From: an uncultured Verrucomicrobiae bacterium | GTDB lineage: Bacteria; Verrucomicrobiota; Verrucomicrobiia; Limisphaerales; AAA164-E04 | Assembly (NCBI GenBank): GCA_951813855.1 | Contig: OX638380.1 | Span: 4,122,518 to 4,186,517, forward strand | DNA length: 64,000 nt | Direction: 5' to 3' | Shown: piece after piece, positions 52,298 through 60,618 of the stretch | Position numbering within the stretch: the first letter of the stretch is position 1 | Layout of the letters: each line of letters starts with the position of its first letter | Translations under genes and position numbers: made by a program | Notes under the pieces: model-generated | Databases searched by the model: none | Told to the model about the DNA's origin: nothing | What the model saw: the letters and a program-made list of their open reading frames with translations, nothing else

Positions 52298-53350
52298 TTA
52301 AGCCGGCAGCGGTTTTAATTGAGTTTGCAAGTTTTTGGCGATAGTGGCGAATGCTTGACCCGGAGCACTATCCGGCGATTGGGCGGCGACTGGTTGGCCG
52401 GCGTCGCCGCCTTCGCGGATCTGCTGGTAAAGGGGGATTTCACCCAGAAAAGCCGTTTTCTGACGATCGGCCTCCTTGCGTCCGCCGCCGGAGCCGAAGA
52501 TTTCGATCCGTTCGCCTTGCGGCGTGGTGAAATGGCTCATGTTCTCGACGATCCCTAGAATGGGTACGTTGACTTTTCGAAACATGGCGATTCCTTTCCG
52601 AACGACACCTAACGAAGCTTCCTGGGGAGTAGTGATCACGACGCCGCCATGGAGCGGCACGGTTTGGCACAGGGTAAGTTGAGCGTCGCCGGTTCCCGGC
52701 GGCAGGTCGACCAGCAGAATGTCCAATGCGCCCCAATCCACGCTGGTGATGAATTGCTGAATGGTTTTGACGATCATGGGGCCGCGCCAAATGACCGGTT
52801 GATCGTCGTCTAGCAAAAACCCCATGCTCATTAATTTGACGCCGTAATTTTCCGGGGGAACCAGCTTTTCGTTGGAGCTTAGCTCGGGACGTTTGTGCAC
52901 GCCCATCATCAAAGGAATGCTAGGTCCGTAGATGTCGCAATCGAGCAGTCCGGTTTTGAGTCCGAGGTGCGATAAGGTGCAAGCCAGATTGGCCGATAGG
53001 GTGGATTTTCCGACGCCGCCCTTGCCGCTGGCCACCGCGACGATGCGTTTAATTTCGGGGACTTGGCCGGAAGGAGCCGGACCGTCAGTCTGGGCCGCCG
53101 GTCGTTTGGTTCCGGCCGTCTTGACTCCGACGTAGACTCGTTGAACTTCAGGAAGTTCCCGCAGGCATTTTTCGGCGTCGGTTTTGATGGCGTGAGCCAC
53201 TTCTTCGCTGCCTCCGGTTAATTCGATGACGACGGCTACCGCTCCGTGCTCCACCGAGATATCTTTGACTAGGCCGAAGGATACGATGTCGCGAGAATAC
53301 CCGGGATATCTAACCTGTTTGAGAGTTTCCTTGATGGTTTCGGAAGTCAT
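52298..53350 (-). CDS. mrp: Iron-sulfur cluster carrier Mrp/ApbC (NBP35 family)
   Basis: A 350-residue protein: N-terminal DUF59/MIP18-like domain (about 1-85), Pro-rich linker, then a P-loop ATPase with 'VASGKGGVGKSTLSANLA' (deviant Walker A), 'LLDCDIYGPSIPLMMG' and 'LLVDLPPGTGDAQLTL'. Many Mrp/NBP35 proteins have C-x2-C before 'IFGSGGG' for a bridging cluster. Here that stretch is 'MSHFTTPQGERIEIFGSGGG', with no cysteine, so cluster binding must differ or use other residues. Its 3' end has a decayed duplicate at 49423-51678. The gene precedes an IS66 remnant by 37 bases. Confidence 0.93.
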   Translation of the reverse strand: MTSETIKETLKQVRYPGYSRDIVSFGLVKDISVEHGAVAVVIELTGGSEEVAHAIKTDAEKCLRELPEVQRVYVGVKTAGTKRPAAQTDGPAPSGQVPEIKRIVAVASGKGGVGKSTLSANLACTLSHLGLKTGLLDCDIYGPSIPLMMGVHKRPELSSNEKLVPPENYGVKLMSMGFLLDDDQPVIWRGPMIVKTIQQFITSVDWGALDILLVDLPPGTGDAQLTLCQTVPLHGGVVITTPQEASLGVVRKGIAMFRKVNVPILGIVENMSHFTTPQGERIEIFGSGGGRKEADRQKTAFLGEIPLYQQIREGGDAGQPVAAQSPDSAPGQAFATIAKNLQTQLKPLPA

Positions 53351-53430
53351 GTCTGGGTCCCGAGCTCGGGAAAGGGGAGTCTAGTCTTTGCTTGCGACGA
53401 AGCAAGGAAACAAGACGGGAGCGCTCCGAT

Positions 53431-54036
53431 TCAGATTTTATCTGATGGTTGCCAGCGGAAGTCGTTAAGGCGCCGGGCGGAAGGATCGGGAGGGCAAGCG
53501 GCGAGCAATTCGGCGACGGTCAGGGTTTGTCCGGGTAGGACGAATTTCGGCGCGATCTCGTGAAGCGGAGCGAGAACGAAATAACGCTGTCGAACGCGCG
53601 GATGAGGCAAAATCAGTCGGCGAGTGGTCATGACGAGATCGTTGAAAGCGATCAGATCAATATCCAGAGGACGAGCTTGGTTGGGAGCGGTCGGCGGTTT
53701 TCGTCCCAACGTTTTTTCGATGATTTGGCATCGCTGCAAAAACGATTCGGCGGCGAACGACGGCGTAAGGATCAGGTAGACCGCGGCGTTGGCGAACGGT
53801 GGACTATCGGGAGGGCAATTGACAGGGGTCGTGATCCAAGGCGAAGATACGGTCGGCCGAACCAGCGAAAATTTGGCCAGTTCGAAAACGCCAGAGCGTA
53901 AGTTATTCAGCGGATCGCCCAGGTTGGCTCCCAACGATAAAAAGACGTGATGAGCGGTGTTACCGGTAGTTTCGGGATCTCGGGATTCCGTCGAAAATCC
54001 CGAGATCTCAGGATCAGGGTTCGAGCCCCAAGACAT
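53431..54036 (-). CDS. folK: 2-amino-4-hydroxy-6-hydroxymethyldihydropteridine pyrophosphokinase
   Basis: A 201-residue enzyme transferring pyrophosphate from ATP in folate synthesis. Core motifs: 'VFLSLGANLGDPLNNLRSG', 'WITTPVNCPP', 'PLDIDLIAFNDLV' (R-x-LD-x-DL signature) and 'LPHPRVRQRYFVLAPLHEIAP'. The only ATG that leaves the full domain is at 54036, 23 bases inside the end of dapB. Longer starts would run antisense-free through dapB and add no homology. The start therefore depends on coupling to dapB translation. About 29 residues precede the domain, more than usual. Confidence 0.88.
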   Translation of the reverse strand: MSWGSNPDPEISGFSTESRDPETTGNTAHHVFLSLGANLGDPLNNLRSGVFELAKFSLVRPTVSSPWITTPVNCPPDSPPFANAAVYLILTPSFAAESFLQRCQIIEKTLGRKPPTAPNQARPLDIDLIAFNDLVMTTRRLILPHPRVRQRYFVLAPLHEIAPKFVLPGQTLTVAELLAACPPDPSARRLNDFRWQPSDKI

Positions 54037-54751
54037 GTTGCATGGTGTAAAGCCCTGCCGGGCGTCCGAGCAGCCATTTGGCGGCTCGAAGGGCCCCTTT
54101 GGCGAAGGTATCGCGATTGGTCGCCCGGTGGGTGAGCTCCAGCCGTTCGCCTTGAGCCGCGTAGAAGACCGTGTGGTCGCCGACCACATCGCCCCCGCGT
54201 ACTGCATGAACTCCGATCTCACGGTCGGATCGAGGTCCCACGATGCCATTTCGTCCATGACACAGATCCGATTCCGGCTGGAGGTTTCTGACCTCGGACA
54301 GTATCTGAGTCAGGGTGGCGGCCGTGCCGCTCGGAGCGTCCTGTTTTTGACGGTGGTGCATTTCGATGACTTCGAGATCGAAATCGGCGCCCAAGATTTC
54401 GGCCGCTTTGCGGGTTAACCAAAACAGAGTGTTGACCCCGGTGGAAAAGTTCGAAGCCCAAACCGTGGGAACGGTGGCGGTCAGTTTCTCGATCGCCATT
54501 CGGTCGGCTTCGGTATGGCCGGTCGTGCCGATGACCAGGGCTTTTCGGTGTTCTGCCGCTTTTTCGGCTATTCCTTGAGTAGCGTCGTGGAAACTGAAAT
54601 CGATGATTATTTCGGCATCCGAAATAAAAGAATCGAGGGAATCGCCCAAATCGACCGCCCCGATCACCGTGAACTCGGGATCGGTCGAAGCGCAACGAAT
54701 GACGGCTTTCCCCATTCTCCCTTTGGAACCGGTGATGACGAGTTTCGGCAC
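54014..54751 (-). CDS. dapB: 4-hydroxy-tetrahydrodipicolinate reductase
   Basis: A 245-residue enzyme of the lysine/diaminopimelate pathway, from a GTG start. Motifs: 'LVITGSKGRMGKAVI' (dinucleotide loop), 'IIDFSFHDATQGI', 'VIGTTGHTEADRMAIEK', 'ASNFSTGVN', the catalytic 'VIEMHHRQKQDAPSGTA' and 'RGGDVVGDHTVFYA'. Length normal. Its last 23 bases contain the folK start. Upstream sequence (54752-55609) is intergenic. Confidence 0.96.
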   Translation of the reverse strand: MPKLVITGSKGRMGKAVIRCASTDPEFTVIGAVDLGDSLDSFISDAEIIIDFSFHDATQGIAEKAAEHRKALVIGTTGHTEADRMAIEKLTATVPTVWASNFSTGVNTLFWLTRKAAEILGADFDLEVIEMHHRQKQDAPSGTAATLTQILSEVRNLQPESDLCHGRNGIVGPRSDREIGVHAVRGGDVVGDHTVFYAAQGERLELTHRATNRDTFAKGALRAAKWLLGRPAGLYTMQHVLGLEP

Positions 54752-55609
54752 AGGCCTTCAGCCTGTAATATTCCCGTAGCCGATGCAAGATTCAAATCGA
54801 AGTCAGGTGACGAAGGATCCGGAATCGATTCGTTCTTGGTTCGGCAGCTGGGCTTCTCCGGATGCGGGCAGTTGAATTTCGGGATCGGAAGATACCGTCA
54901 ATGGAGCAGGACGGCTGATCGGTTATTTTGAAAATGGGTCGTTTAATCCGTGCGGAAAAAACGACCGCGCTTCGGCGAGTTCGAATTCTTCTCGCCATTC
55001 CGGTCCCTTCGGACACGGCCTTGACGGGTGAAGAGACGAGGAGTTGAACCGAAGCCCTTTGGTGAACCGAAGCCCTTTGGAATGGAAAGAGCGACATCCC
55101 GGTGAATCGGTTCCCGTGGCTCGGCAACGTGAAATAAGGGCGAGCAGGATTTGAACAAGGGGATGCGAACCTATTTTTCCGGGAACGACAAAGGGAAGTC
55201 GGCGGGGGGAAATGACAGATCAGAGCCAATGACTAACGTTTCCGGCTCCGTGACCCGAAAACTAAATCCGATCCTCAGTCGGTACCAAGGGGCGTTTTTT
55301 TAAATTCCGGAAATGGTTTCTCCTCTTAAGGGTTGATTTTCCGGAGAGAAAGGGTGGGGTTATAAATCGGTTACGATCTACTTTCCAAGCGGAGCGTCCG
55401 TAGGTTCCGGGTTATCTGGACTGGACGAGTTGAACCGTTTTGGAACCAATTGAATATTCGTCGAAATTGGCAATTGACCTTTTCGAAGATTTCATTACAT
55501 TCAAAGCTAATCGGTGTTATTGTAGCGTCGTCATGTCGACGTTGTTCTCCCGAATCCCATGCTCGAGAGCCGGGATTTGCCGAAAAACGAATATTTTCAT
55601 AGGATTTAG
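54752..55609. other. Gene-poor stretch between dapB and IS1634
   Basis: About 860 bases. A 145-codon minus-strand frame (54792-55229) is Arg/Ser/Pro-rich with no domain and is probably spurious. The right third (55440-55609) is AT-rich. One 18-bp tandem duplication is listed separately. No RNA gene recognised. Confidence 0.5.
55045..55080. repeat. 18-bp tandem duplication
   Basis: tgaaccgaagccctttgg at 55045-55062 is repeated exactly at 55063-55080. Confidence 0.8.
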
Positions 55610-55627
55610 CCTAGCCCAAGTTTGTCA
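55610..55627 (+). repeat. IS1634 left inverted repeat
   Basis: cctagcccaagtttgtca, perfect inverse of 57756-57773. Confidence 0.9.
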
Positions 55628-55703
55628 ATTTGACCGGTCTAGAAATTATTTTAGCTCAAATTGCCCCAGACTTGCTGCCGAATCACGAAACGTTTTATTA
55701 ACG

Positions 55704-55726
55704 AAAGTCAGTCGCTGACTGACTTT
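55704..55726 (+). promoter_or_regulatory. Strong hairpin in IS1634 leader
   Basis: Perfect 9-bp stem aaagtcagt / actgacttt with a 5-base loop (cgctg), between the left inverted repeat and the transposase start 107 bases downstream. It could block read-through transcription into the transposase or mask translation. Confidence 0.5.
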
Positions 55727-55832
55727 GCGAGCTTTCCATCCTCAGGTTACCTGCCCAGCAATCCAAATGTAGTACCATAATCGTCAAAAAATCTGTTGCC
55801 CCCCCTCTTGCTCTCGGATATTTTCTCGCCGT

Positions 55833-57647
55833 ATGTTCGTTTGCAAAACGAAAACGAGAACCGGTAAAGAGGGCCAAAACTATGACACCTATCGCTTGGT
55901 TCGCTCCTACCGGGATAACCATCGGGTTCGTCAGAAGACGCTGCTCAATTTGGGATCCGACTTCGAGATTGAGTCGAAGCAATGGCCTCTGTTGTGTTCT
56001 AAAGTCGTGGAATTGCTTCAAGGTTCTCAACCCTTGATACCGCTCAAATGCTCTCCGGAGGTGGAGCACAAGGCGAAATATCTTTACGCCCAACTCGTGG
56101 AACGCCAAGCCACTCGAATCGAGGAAATCGCCGGCGAAGATCCTTTAGACCAAGGAGAATTCCAAGCCGTCGATCTGGATAACGCGTCCTTGATCCTCAG
56201 CCGCTCGGTGGGAGTCGAGCATGTCGCTCTCTGGGCGATCGAAACCCTGGGATTACGAGCGATCCTGCGCCGGCACGGCCTCCGGGAAATTCAATGCCAT
56301 GCGATCCTCGGCTCGGTCATCGGTCGGATGGCTGCTCCCGGATCGGAGCGACATACTAATCGGTGGCTCAGAGAGAGCAGTGCTTTGGGCGAACTCTTGA
56401 AAAGAGACTTTGAAACCATGGGGCACAGTCAGTTGTATCGAGCTTCGGACGCCTTGATATCACGGCAGGAGAAAATCGAATCGGACTGGTATCACGGCCT
56501 GCAGACGATCTTCGATTTAAAACCGACCATTACCCTTTATGACTTGACCAACACCTACTTCGAGGGTCAAGCGCGGAAGATTCCAGAAGCTCAGCGGGGT
56601 CGCTCGAAAGAGAAGCGAAGCGATGGTCCCTTATTGACGCTGGCTCTGGTTCTGGACAGCCGTGGCTGGGTTCGCCGATCGAAAGTTTTCGCGGGCAACG
56701 TGAGCGAAAATCAAACCTTGGCCGCAATGCTGGAATCGCTGGCGGTTCCGGCGGAAGCGACTGTGATTATGGATTGCGGCATCGCCACGGAGGCCAATCT
56801 CCGCTGGCTCCGGGAACGCGGCACTCGCTACCTGACCGTGAGTCGTCAGCAGGAACGGATCTTCGACCCGGAGGGGGCGACGGAGGTCGAGACGGCTTCG
56901 GGACCTTCCGTTTATTTGCGGAAAGAAGTCCAGGAAAATGGCGAAGTCTTCTTGTATTGTCATTCAGAGCAGCGCGAGGAAAAGGAGCGGGCGATGCAGG
57001 AATCGTCCGACCAGAAGTTTACCGCCCAACTCGAACGGTTACAGGCTGGACTCAGTCGGCCACGCAGAATCAAGCGGCGGGACAAAGTGCACCAGAAAAT
57101 CGGCCGCCTGAAGCAACAATACTCGGCCGCAGGACAACACTACGACATCCAGGTGATCCCCGATGACCAAAATCCCCAAAACGCCAAGAGCATCACTTGG
57201 AAACATCATCCCAAGCCTGGCTCCAAAGCCACCCATCCCGGAGTGTATTGCTTGCGAACCAATCAAGATCAATGGGATGAGTCAACCCTCTGGAAAACCT
57301 ATATCACGCTGACGGATCTGGAAGCGGTATTCCGATCCCTTAAATCCGAACTCGGCTTGCGCCCCATCTACCATCAAACCTCCCGACGCGCGAAGGGACA
57401 TCTGTTCCTTTCCGTATTGGCCTACCAATTGGTCCAAACGATAAGAACGCGCTTACGTGCCAAGGGTATCACCGACAGCTGGAATACCATCCGGGACACG
57501 TTGAACGACCACAAGCGGGTTACCGGCGTTTATCGCCGAATCGATGGCACTACCGTTCACGTGCGCCGAGCCGTTTCCGCGGAACCGAAGCAGCGGGAAA
57601 TCTATGAAGCTCTGGGCATTGATTCCGCCCCAGGGGGGAGTGCGTAA
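55833..57647 (+). CDS. IS1634-family (IS4-like) transposase
   Basis: A 604-residue transposase. N-terminal 'YRLVRSYRDNHRVRQKTLLNLG' is the usual IS1634 start. The DDE domain has 'ITLYDLTNTYFEG', 'LTLALVLDSRGWVRRSKVFAGNVSE' (first Asp region), 'ATVIMDCGIATEANLRWL' and near the end 'LTDLEAVFRSLKSELGLRPIYHQ' with the catalytic Glu, then 'GHLFLSVLAYQLVQ'. It appears intact, with no internal stop. Confidence 0.92.
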   Translation: MFVCKTKTRTGKEGQNYDTYRLVRSYRDNHRVRQKTLLNLGSDFEIESKQWPLLCSKVVELLQGSQPLIPLKCSPEVEHKAKYLYAQLVERQATRIEEIAGEDPLDQGEFQAVDLDNASLILSRSVGVEHVALWAIETLGLRAILRRHGLREIQCHAILGSVIGRMAAPGSERHTNRWLRESSALGELLKRDFETMGHSQLYRASDALISRQEKIESDWYHGLQTIFDLKPTITLYDLTNTYFEGQARKIPEAQRGRSKEKRSDGPLLTLALVLDSRGWVRRSKVFAGNVSENQTLAAMLESLAVPAEATVIMDCGIATEANLRWLRERGTRYLTVSRQQERIFDPEGATEVETASGPSVYLRKEVQENGEVFLYCHSEQREEKERAMQESSDQKFTAQLERLQAGLSRPRRIKRRDKVHQKIGRLKQQYSAAGQHYDIQVIPDDQNPQNAKSITWKHHPKPGSKATHPGVYCLRTNQDQWDESTLWKTYITLTDLEAVFRSLKSELGLRPIYHQTSRRAKGHLFLSVLAYQLVQTIRTRLRAKGITDSWNTIRDTLNDHKRVTGVYRRIDGTTVHVRRAVSAEPKQREIYEALGIDSAPGGSA

Positions 57648-57755
57648 ATCCAAGGCTTAACCTTAGGCTTAAATCACAAAATGATGGAAATGTAATGCCC
57701 TACGATTTTTAAAATGATCGAATTCCTTGGGAAAAACGCATTTTCTAGACCAGAC

Positions 57756-57773
57756 TGACAAACTTGGGCTAGG
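57756..57773 (-). repeat. IS1634 right inverted repeat
   Basis: tgacaaacttgggctagg on the plus strand, perfect inverse of 55610-55627. Confidence 0.9.
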
Positions 57774-57823
57774 TTGGCATGTTTATTGCTGCAAGCTCAC
57801 CGCCGGGGCAGTCAATTATCCTG

Positions 57824-57840
57824 GTAACTATTCAGGTACC
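57824..57840 (+). repeat. IS66 copy 2 left inverted repeat
   Basis: gtaactattcaggtacc; matches the other end at 15 of 17 bases. Confidence 0.92.
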
Positions 57841-57877
57841 GAAAAAGGTTGAATTATCTGAACGCAACGACCTGATT

Positions 57878-59614
57878 CTATTTCAATCTAAACTTCGCCA
57901 GCAACTGATCAGGAGATGACATGACCGTTTCGACGAGATCCAAACTCTGCTTTTTCGCCGTATTCACGATGCTGCGCAATACGGCATAATCCTTGGCCCC
58001 TTGATACGTGCGAAAACACCCAGAGATTTTCTGACGAACTTTCATCATGTGTAAATCGTTTTCCGCTTGATTGTTCGTGAAGGGTACATCCGGATCCGTC
58101 AGGAATCGCGAGGTGTCTTCCTTGAACTCCTGTAGCCTCACCGCCAGATTGTGCCCTTTCCGTTTTTTCTGCTTGCCTCGGCTTTTCTGTTGCAGCGGTG
58201 GCAGGGATTCATAGTGCTGAATCGCTTGATCCAGGATTTGATCGTATTCCTCCAACATCCCACGCAGTTCCGGGAAATTGGCTGGATCTCCCCCTTTTTT
58301 CTTCTTTTTCCACCGATTCATCCGGAGCAGAAGTTGTTGCATCCGTCCCGCCCATTTTTCTTTCGGATTGAGGTCCGACACCAGCTGAAGTTTTCTCAGG
58401 TGATGAGCATTGCATAAGGCAAGCTTCACTTCCTCGACCTTGTAATACGGTTTCCAGTGGTCGTGCACCAGGCAACCCCAAAGTTTCGGGAACATTGCTC
58501 CGCGTTTTTCGGATATCCGATAAACCGTCAGGCCCCAGGTGGCGGCCACGTGAAGCCAATGGAGCCTGCCGTTCACCCGAAACCCAGTCTCGTCCAGATT
58601 CTTGACCTTGCTGTCCTGGCAGACCTTTTGCTCGAGTTTCTCGACTACGGGTTCCAGGCGTTGAGCCATTTTGCGGCACATCGTCGTTACCGTGCCCTCG
58701 GATATCCTGATCTTGAGGAAAAGCTCCAGGATTCTCACGATCTTGTTGACGGGCAGCTGAATCTCCGGGTGCAAGATGCAGACCATCGCCATGAACTCTG
58801 GCCCATACGGTACCGGAGCTCTCACCGATTCCGGATATGGGGCCCGAGTTATTCCCTTGCAACAAGGACAATGCTCTTCAAACGCCCGGTGCTCGATCAC
58901 ATGCACTTTGCCGTCCTTCAGATCAATGATTTGACGGCTGCTGTGATTCCTCGTCAAGTCATCGTCAACCAGCTTCGAGCCACAGTGGCGGCAGGTCTTC
59001 GGGGAGTGGTTGACGATTTGATCCGGATCAGTTCTTGGTTGGCAGGTATGTCCTTGATGGCCGGCCTGGCCGCCAGGTTTCATCCCAGACTTTTCTCTGA
59101 GGCTCCGGTTGCGATCGGCAGCAGGCTTTTTCGCCAATCCATCCGATGAGGGAGGCTTGCTGCTGTTGCTGCTGTTCTGTTTCAGGCGGCGGTTGGCTTC
59201 ATCCAGTGCCTGCCGAAGCAAGGCGATCTCTTCAGCCGCCTGATCGGTAGCGTCGTCTTTCTGCGGCTCGGAACACCTCTGTGATTCGTTCTGTTTCTTC
59301 GAAGATGGCTCCTGACCGACCTCCTGATCTCCGCGTTCGTTCTGACTCAATTTGGGGCGCAACTCAGCCAATTGCTCATCCCGTTTGGCCAGCTGCTTGT
59401 GCAACTCAGCCAACTGCTCATCTCGTTCGGCCAATTGCCCACGTAGCTTGGTCAATTCATCGTGCAGGTCGTTGAACCGAGAGACGTACCACTGTTTGTC
59501 GGATTCGAACCAATGAGAACGGCACGGATGAGCGTTCCCAACAGAACGCATCAGATTTGCCTTTGAGGTTTCCCCCCACGGGTTTATCGCACCTCCGATA
59601 TACGAGAAAGTCAA
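57878..59614 (-). CDS. IS66-family transposase (copy 2)
   Basis: A 578-residue transposase from a TTG at 59614; an ATG at 59551 is an alternative start that removes 21 residues. Residues about 45-95 form a coiled coil with a repeated 'LAERDEQLAELHKQLAKRDE' pattern. Then come 'SSNSSKPPSSDGLAKK', a zinc finger beginning 'CRHCGSKL', the DDE domain ('KNLDETGFRVNGRLHWLHV', 'DHWKPYYKVEEVKLALCNAH') and 'FTNNQAENDLHMMKVRQKI' with 'GCFRTYQGAKDYAVLRS'. Appears intact. Confidence 0.93.
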   Translation of the reverse strand: MTFSYIGGAINPWGETSKANLMRSVGNAHPCRSHWFESDKQWYVSRFNDLHDELTKLRGQLAERDEQLAELHKQLAKRDEQLAELRPKLSQNERGDQEVGQEPSSKKQNESQRCSEPQKDDATDQAAEEIALLRQALDEANRRLKQNSSNSSKPPSSDGLAKKPAADRNRSLREKSGMKPGGQAGHQGHTCQPRTDPDQIVNHSPKTCRHCGSKLVDDDLTRNHSSRQIIDLKDGKVHVIEHRAFEEHCPCCKGITRAPYPESVRAPVPYGPEFMAMVCILHPEIQLPVNKIVRILELFLKIRISEGTVTTMCRKMAQRLEPVVEKLEQKVCQDSKVKNLDETGFRVNGRLHWLHVAATWGLTVYRISEKRGAMFPKLWGCLVHDHWKPYYKVEEVKLALCNAHHLRKLQLVSDLNPKEKWAGRMQQLLLRMNRWKKKKKGGDPANFPELRGMLEEYDQILDQAIQHYESLPPLQQKSRGKQKKRKGHNLAVRLQEFKEDTSRFLTDPDVPFTNNQAENDLHMMKVRQKISGCFRTYQGAKDYAVLRSIVNTAKKQSLDLVETVMSSPDQLLAKFRLK

Positions 59615-59809
59615 ACTTTTTTCCGAAATCGGATTCTCGATTCACTGACGGCCCCATCTTTGGATCCTATGAACGCCCAACTGGGGATTCTCCGCCTTCG
59701 GATGTTTCTGACCTTTCGCATCAGAAAAACCTCTCGGTGGACTTGCGCACCATTCGGGGTTTGCCTGACCCCCAACGGTCGGCTCTAATGCGTCAGATCA
59801 GGAAATTCC

Positions 59810-59826
59810 GGCACCTGAACAGTTAC
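59810..59826 (-). repeat. IS66 copy 2 right inverted repeat
   Basis: ggcacctgaacagttac on the plus strand; this is the transposase-proximal end. Confidence 0.92.
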
Positions 59827-59940
59827 TTATCCTGTTGACATACTTGCAATGGCTGTTAGTCTGCCCTCGGTCTGGTTTAAGGCTATAGAGTTCGATCAGA
59901 GCAGAAATATCTCGAGTGAGATCAAATCAAAGAACGAGAA

Positions 59941-60618
59941 ATGAAAGAAGAGAAAAAAGAGGACGGTAATTCCGTCAACTGGACTTGGGGTTGGGTCGCT
60001 CAGAAAGTGGGGACTTGTGCCTCGGTCATCGTTATCGTCGGCTTTCTCTGGTCGATATCTTCCGAAATCGGGGGCTTGAAAGAGGGCAACGCCAATCTGA
60101 GGGCAGAATTGGTTGGGATGATTTCAGATTTGGAAACGAAGCTAACCGGAGAAATCGGTAAATTGAGGGCGGAAACGAAGGAAGATATCGGCAATCTGAA
60201 GGCAGAATTGATTGGGAAGATCTCAGATTTGGAAACGGAGGTAACCAGAGAAATCGGTAAATTGAGGGCGGAAACGAAAGAAGATAACGGGAATTTGAGG
60301 GCGGATTTGATAGGAAAGATCTCAGATTTGGAAACCGAGGTAAAAGGAGAAATCGGTAAATTGAGGGTGGAATTAAAGGAGGATATCGGGACAATGAAAG
60401 GGGATATCGGATCCTTGATAGGAGAGGTGAAGGGATTGAGCCTTTTGGTGAACGCGTTGCAGAATCAAGTGGTTCCGTTGAGTCAACAAATGGTCACGGT
60501 TGTCCGCACTGTCGGGGATGTAAAAGCGGACGTAGGAGAATTGAAAGTTACGTTACCCAAACTCGTTTCCGATGTTGAGGAATTGAAGGTGGAGATGGCA
60601 AATATGAAATCCGAATGA
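59941..60618 (+). CDS. Membrane-anchored coiled-coil protein with three 33-residue repeats
   Basis: A 225-residue protein: a charged cytoplasmic start, one membrane helix (about residues 20-40, 'VGTCASVIVIVGFLW'), then a long coiled coil. Residues 53-151 are three tandem copies of a 33-residue unit ('LRAELVGMISDLETKL..GEIGKLRAETKEDIGN'), and the rest continues with heptad-like 'VKGLSLLVNALQNQVV' and 'VGELKVTLPKLVSDVEELKVE'. It looks like a spacer or scaffold; no enzymatic domain. Not recognised. It begins 106 bases after the target duplication of IS66 copy 2, so the insertion may have separated it from its original upstream sequence. Confidence 0.7.
   Translation: MKEEKKEDGNSVNWTWGWVAQKVGTCASVIVIVGFLWSISSEIGGLKEGNANLRAELVGMISDLETKLTGEIGKLRAETKEDIGNLKAELIGKISDLETEVTREIGKLRAETKEDNGNLRADLIGKISDLETEVKGEIGKLRVELKEDIGTMKGDIGSLIGEVKGLSLLVNALQNQVVPLSQQMVTVVRTVGDVKADVGELKVTLPKLVSDVEELKVEMANMKSE
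60097..60393 (+). repeat. Three in-frame 99-bp tandem repeats
   Basis: Copies at 60097-60195, 60196-60294 and 60295-60393 encode the 33-residue coiled-coil units. The copies are highly similar at DNA level (shared atctcagatttggaaac and gaaatcggtaaattgaggg), suggesting recent duplication or gene conversion. Confidence 0.85.

Larger units (their letters stand above)
55610..57773 (+). mobile_element. Intact IS1634-family insertion sequence
   Basis: A 2164-bp element bounded by perfect 18-bp inverted repeats cctagcccaagtttgtca (55610-55627 and, inverted, 57756-57773). A second shared block, ggtctagaaa, lies 8 bases further in on the left and 4 on the right. It carries one full-length transposase. 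I could not find a target duplication at these ends (tttag versus ttggc), so it may be old, formed by recombination, or the ends may be off by a few bases. Confidence 0.85.
57824..59826 (-). mobile_element. Intact IS66-family insertion sequence (copy 2)
   Basis: A 2003-bp element with 17-bp inverted repeats matching at 15 positions: gtaactattcaggtacc (57824-57840) and, inverted, ggcacctgaacagttac (59810-59826). It is flanked by a perfect 8-bp target duplication ttatcctg (57816-57823 and 59827-59834). The transposase is on the minus strand. It is distinct in sequence from copy 1. It inserted 50 bases beyond the IS1634 right end. Confidence 0.95.

Noticed and set aside
55140..55170. Possible tRNA T-arm (gagcaggatttgaac)
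   Set aside because: The flanking bases do not form a T-stem and no cloverleaf can be folded around it.
54792..55229. 145-codon minus-strand frame upstream of dapB
   Set aside because: No domain; includes the 18-bp tandem duplication out of any repeat-protein pattern.
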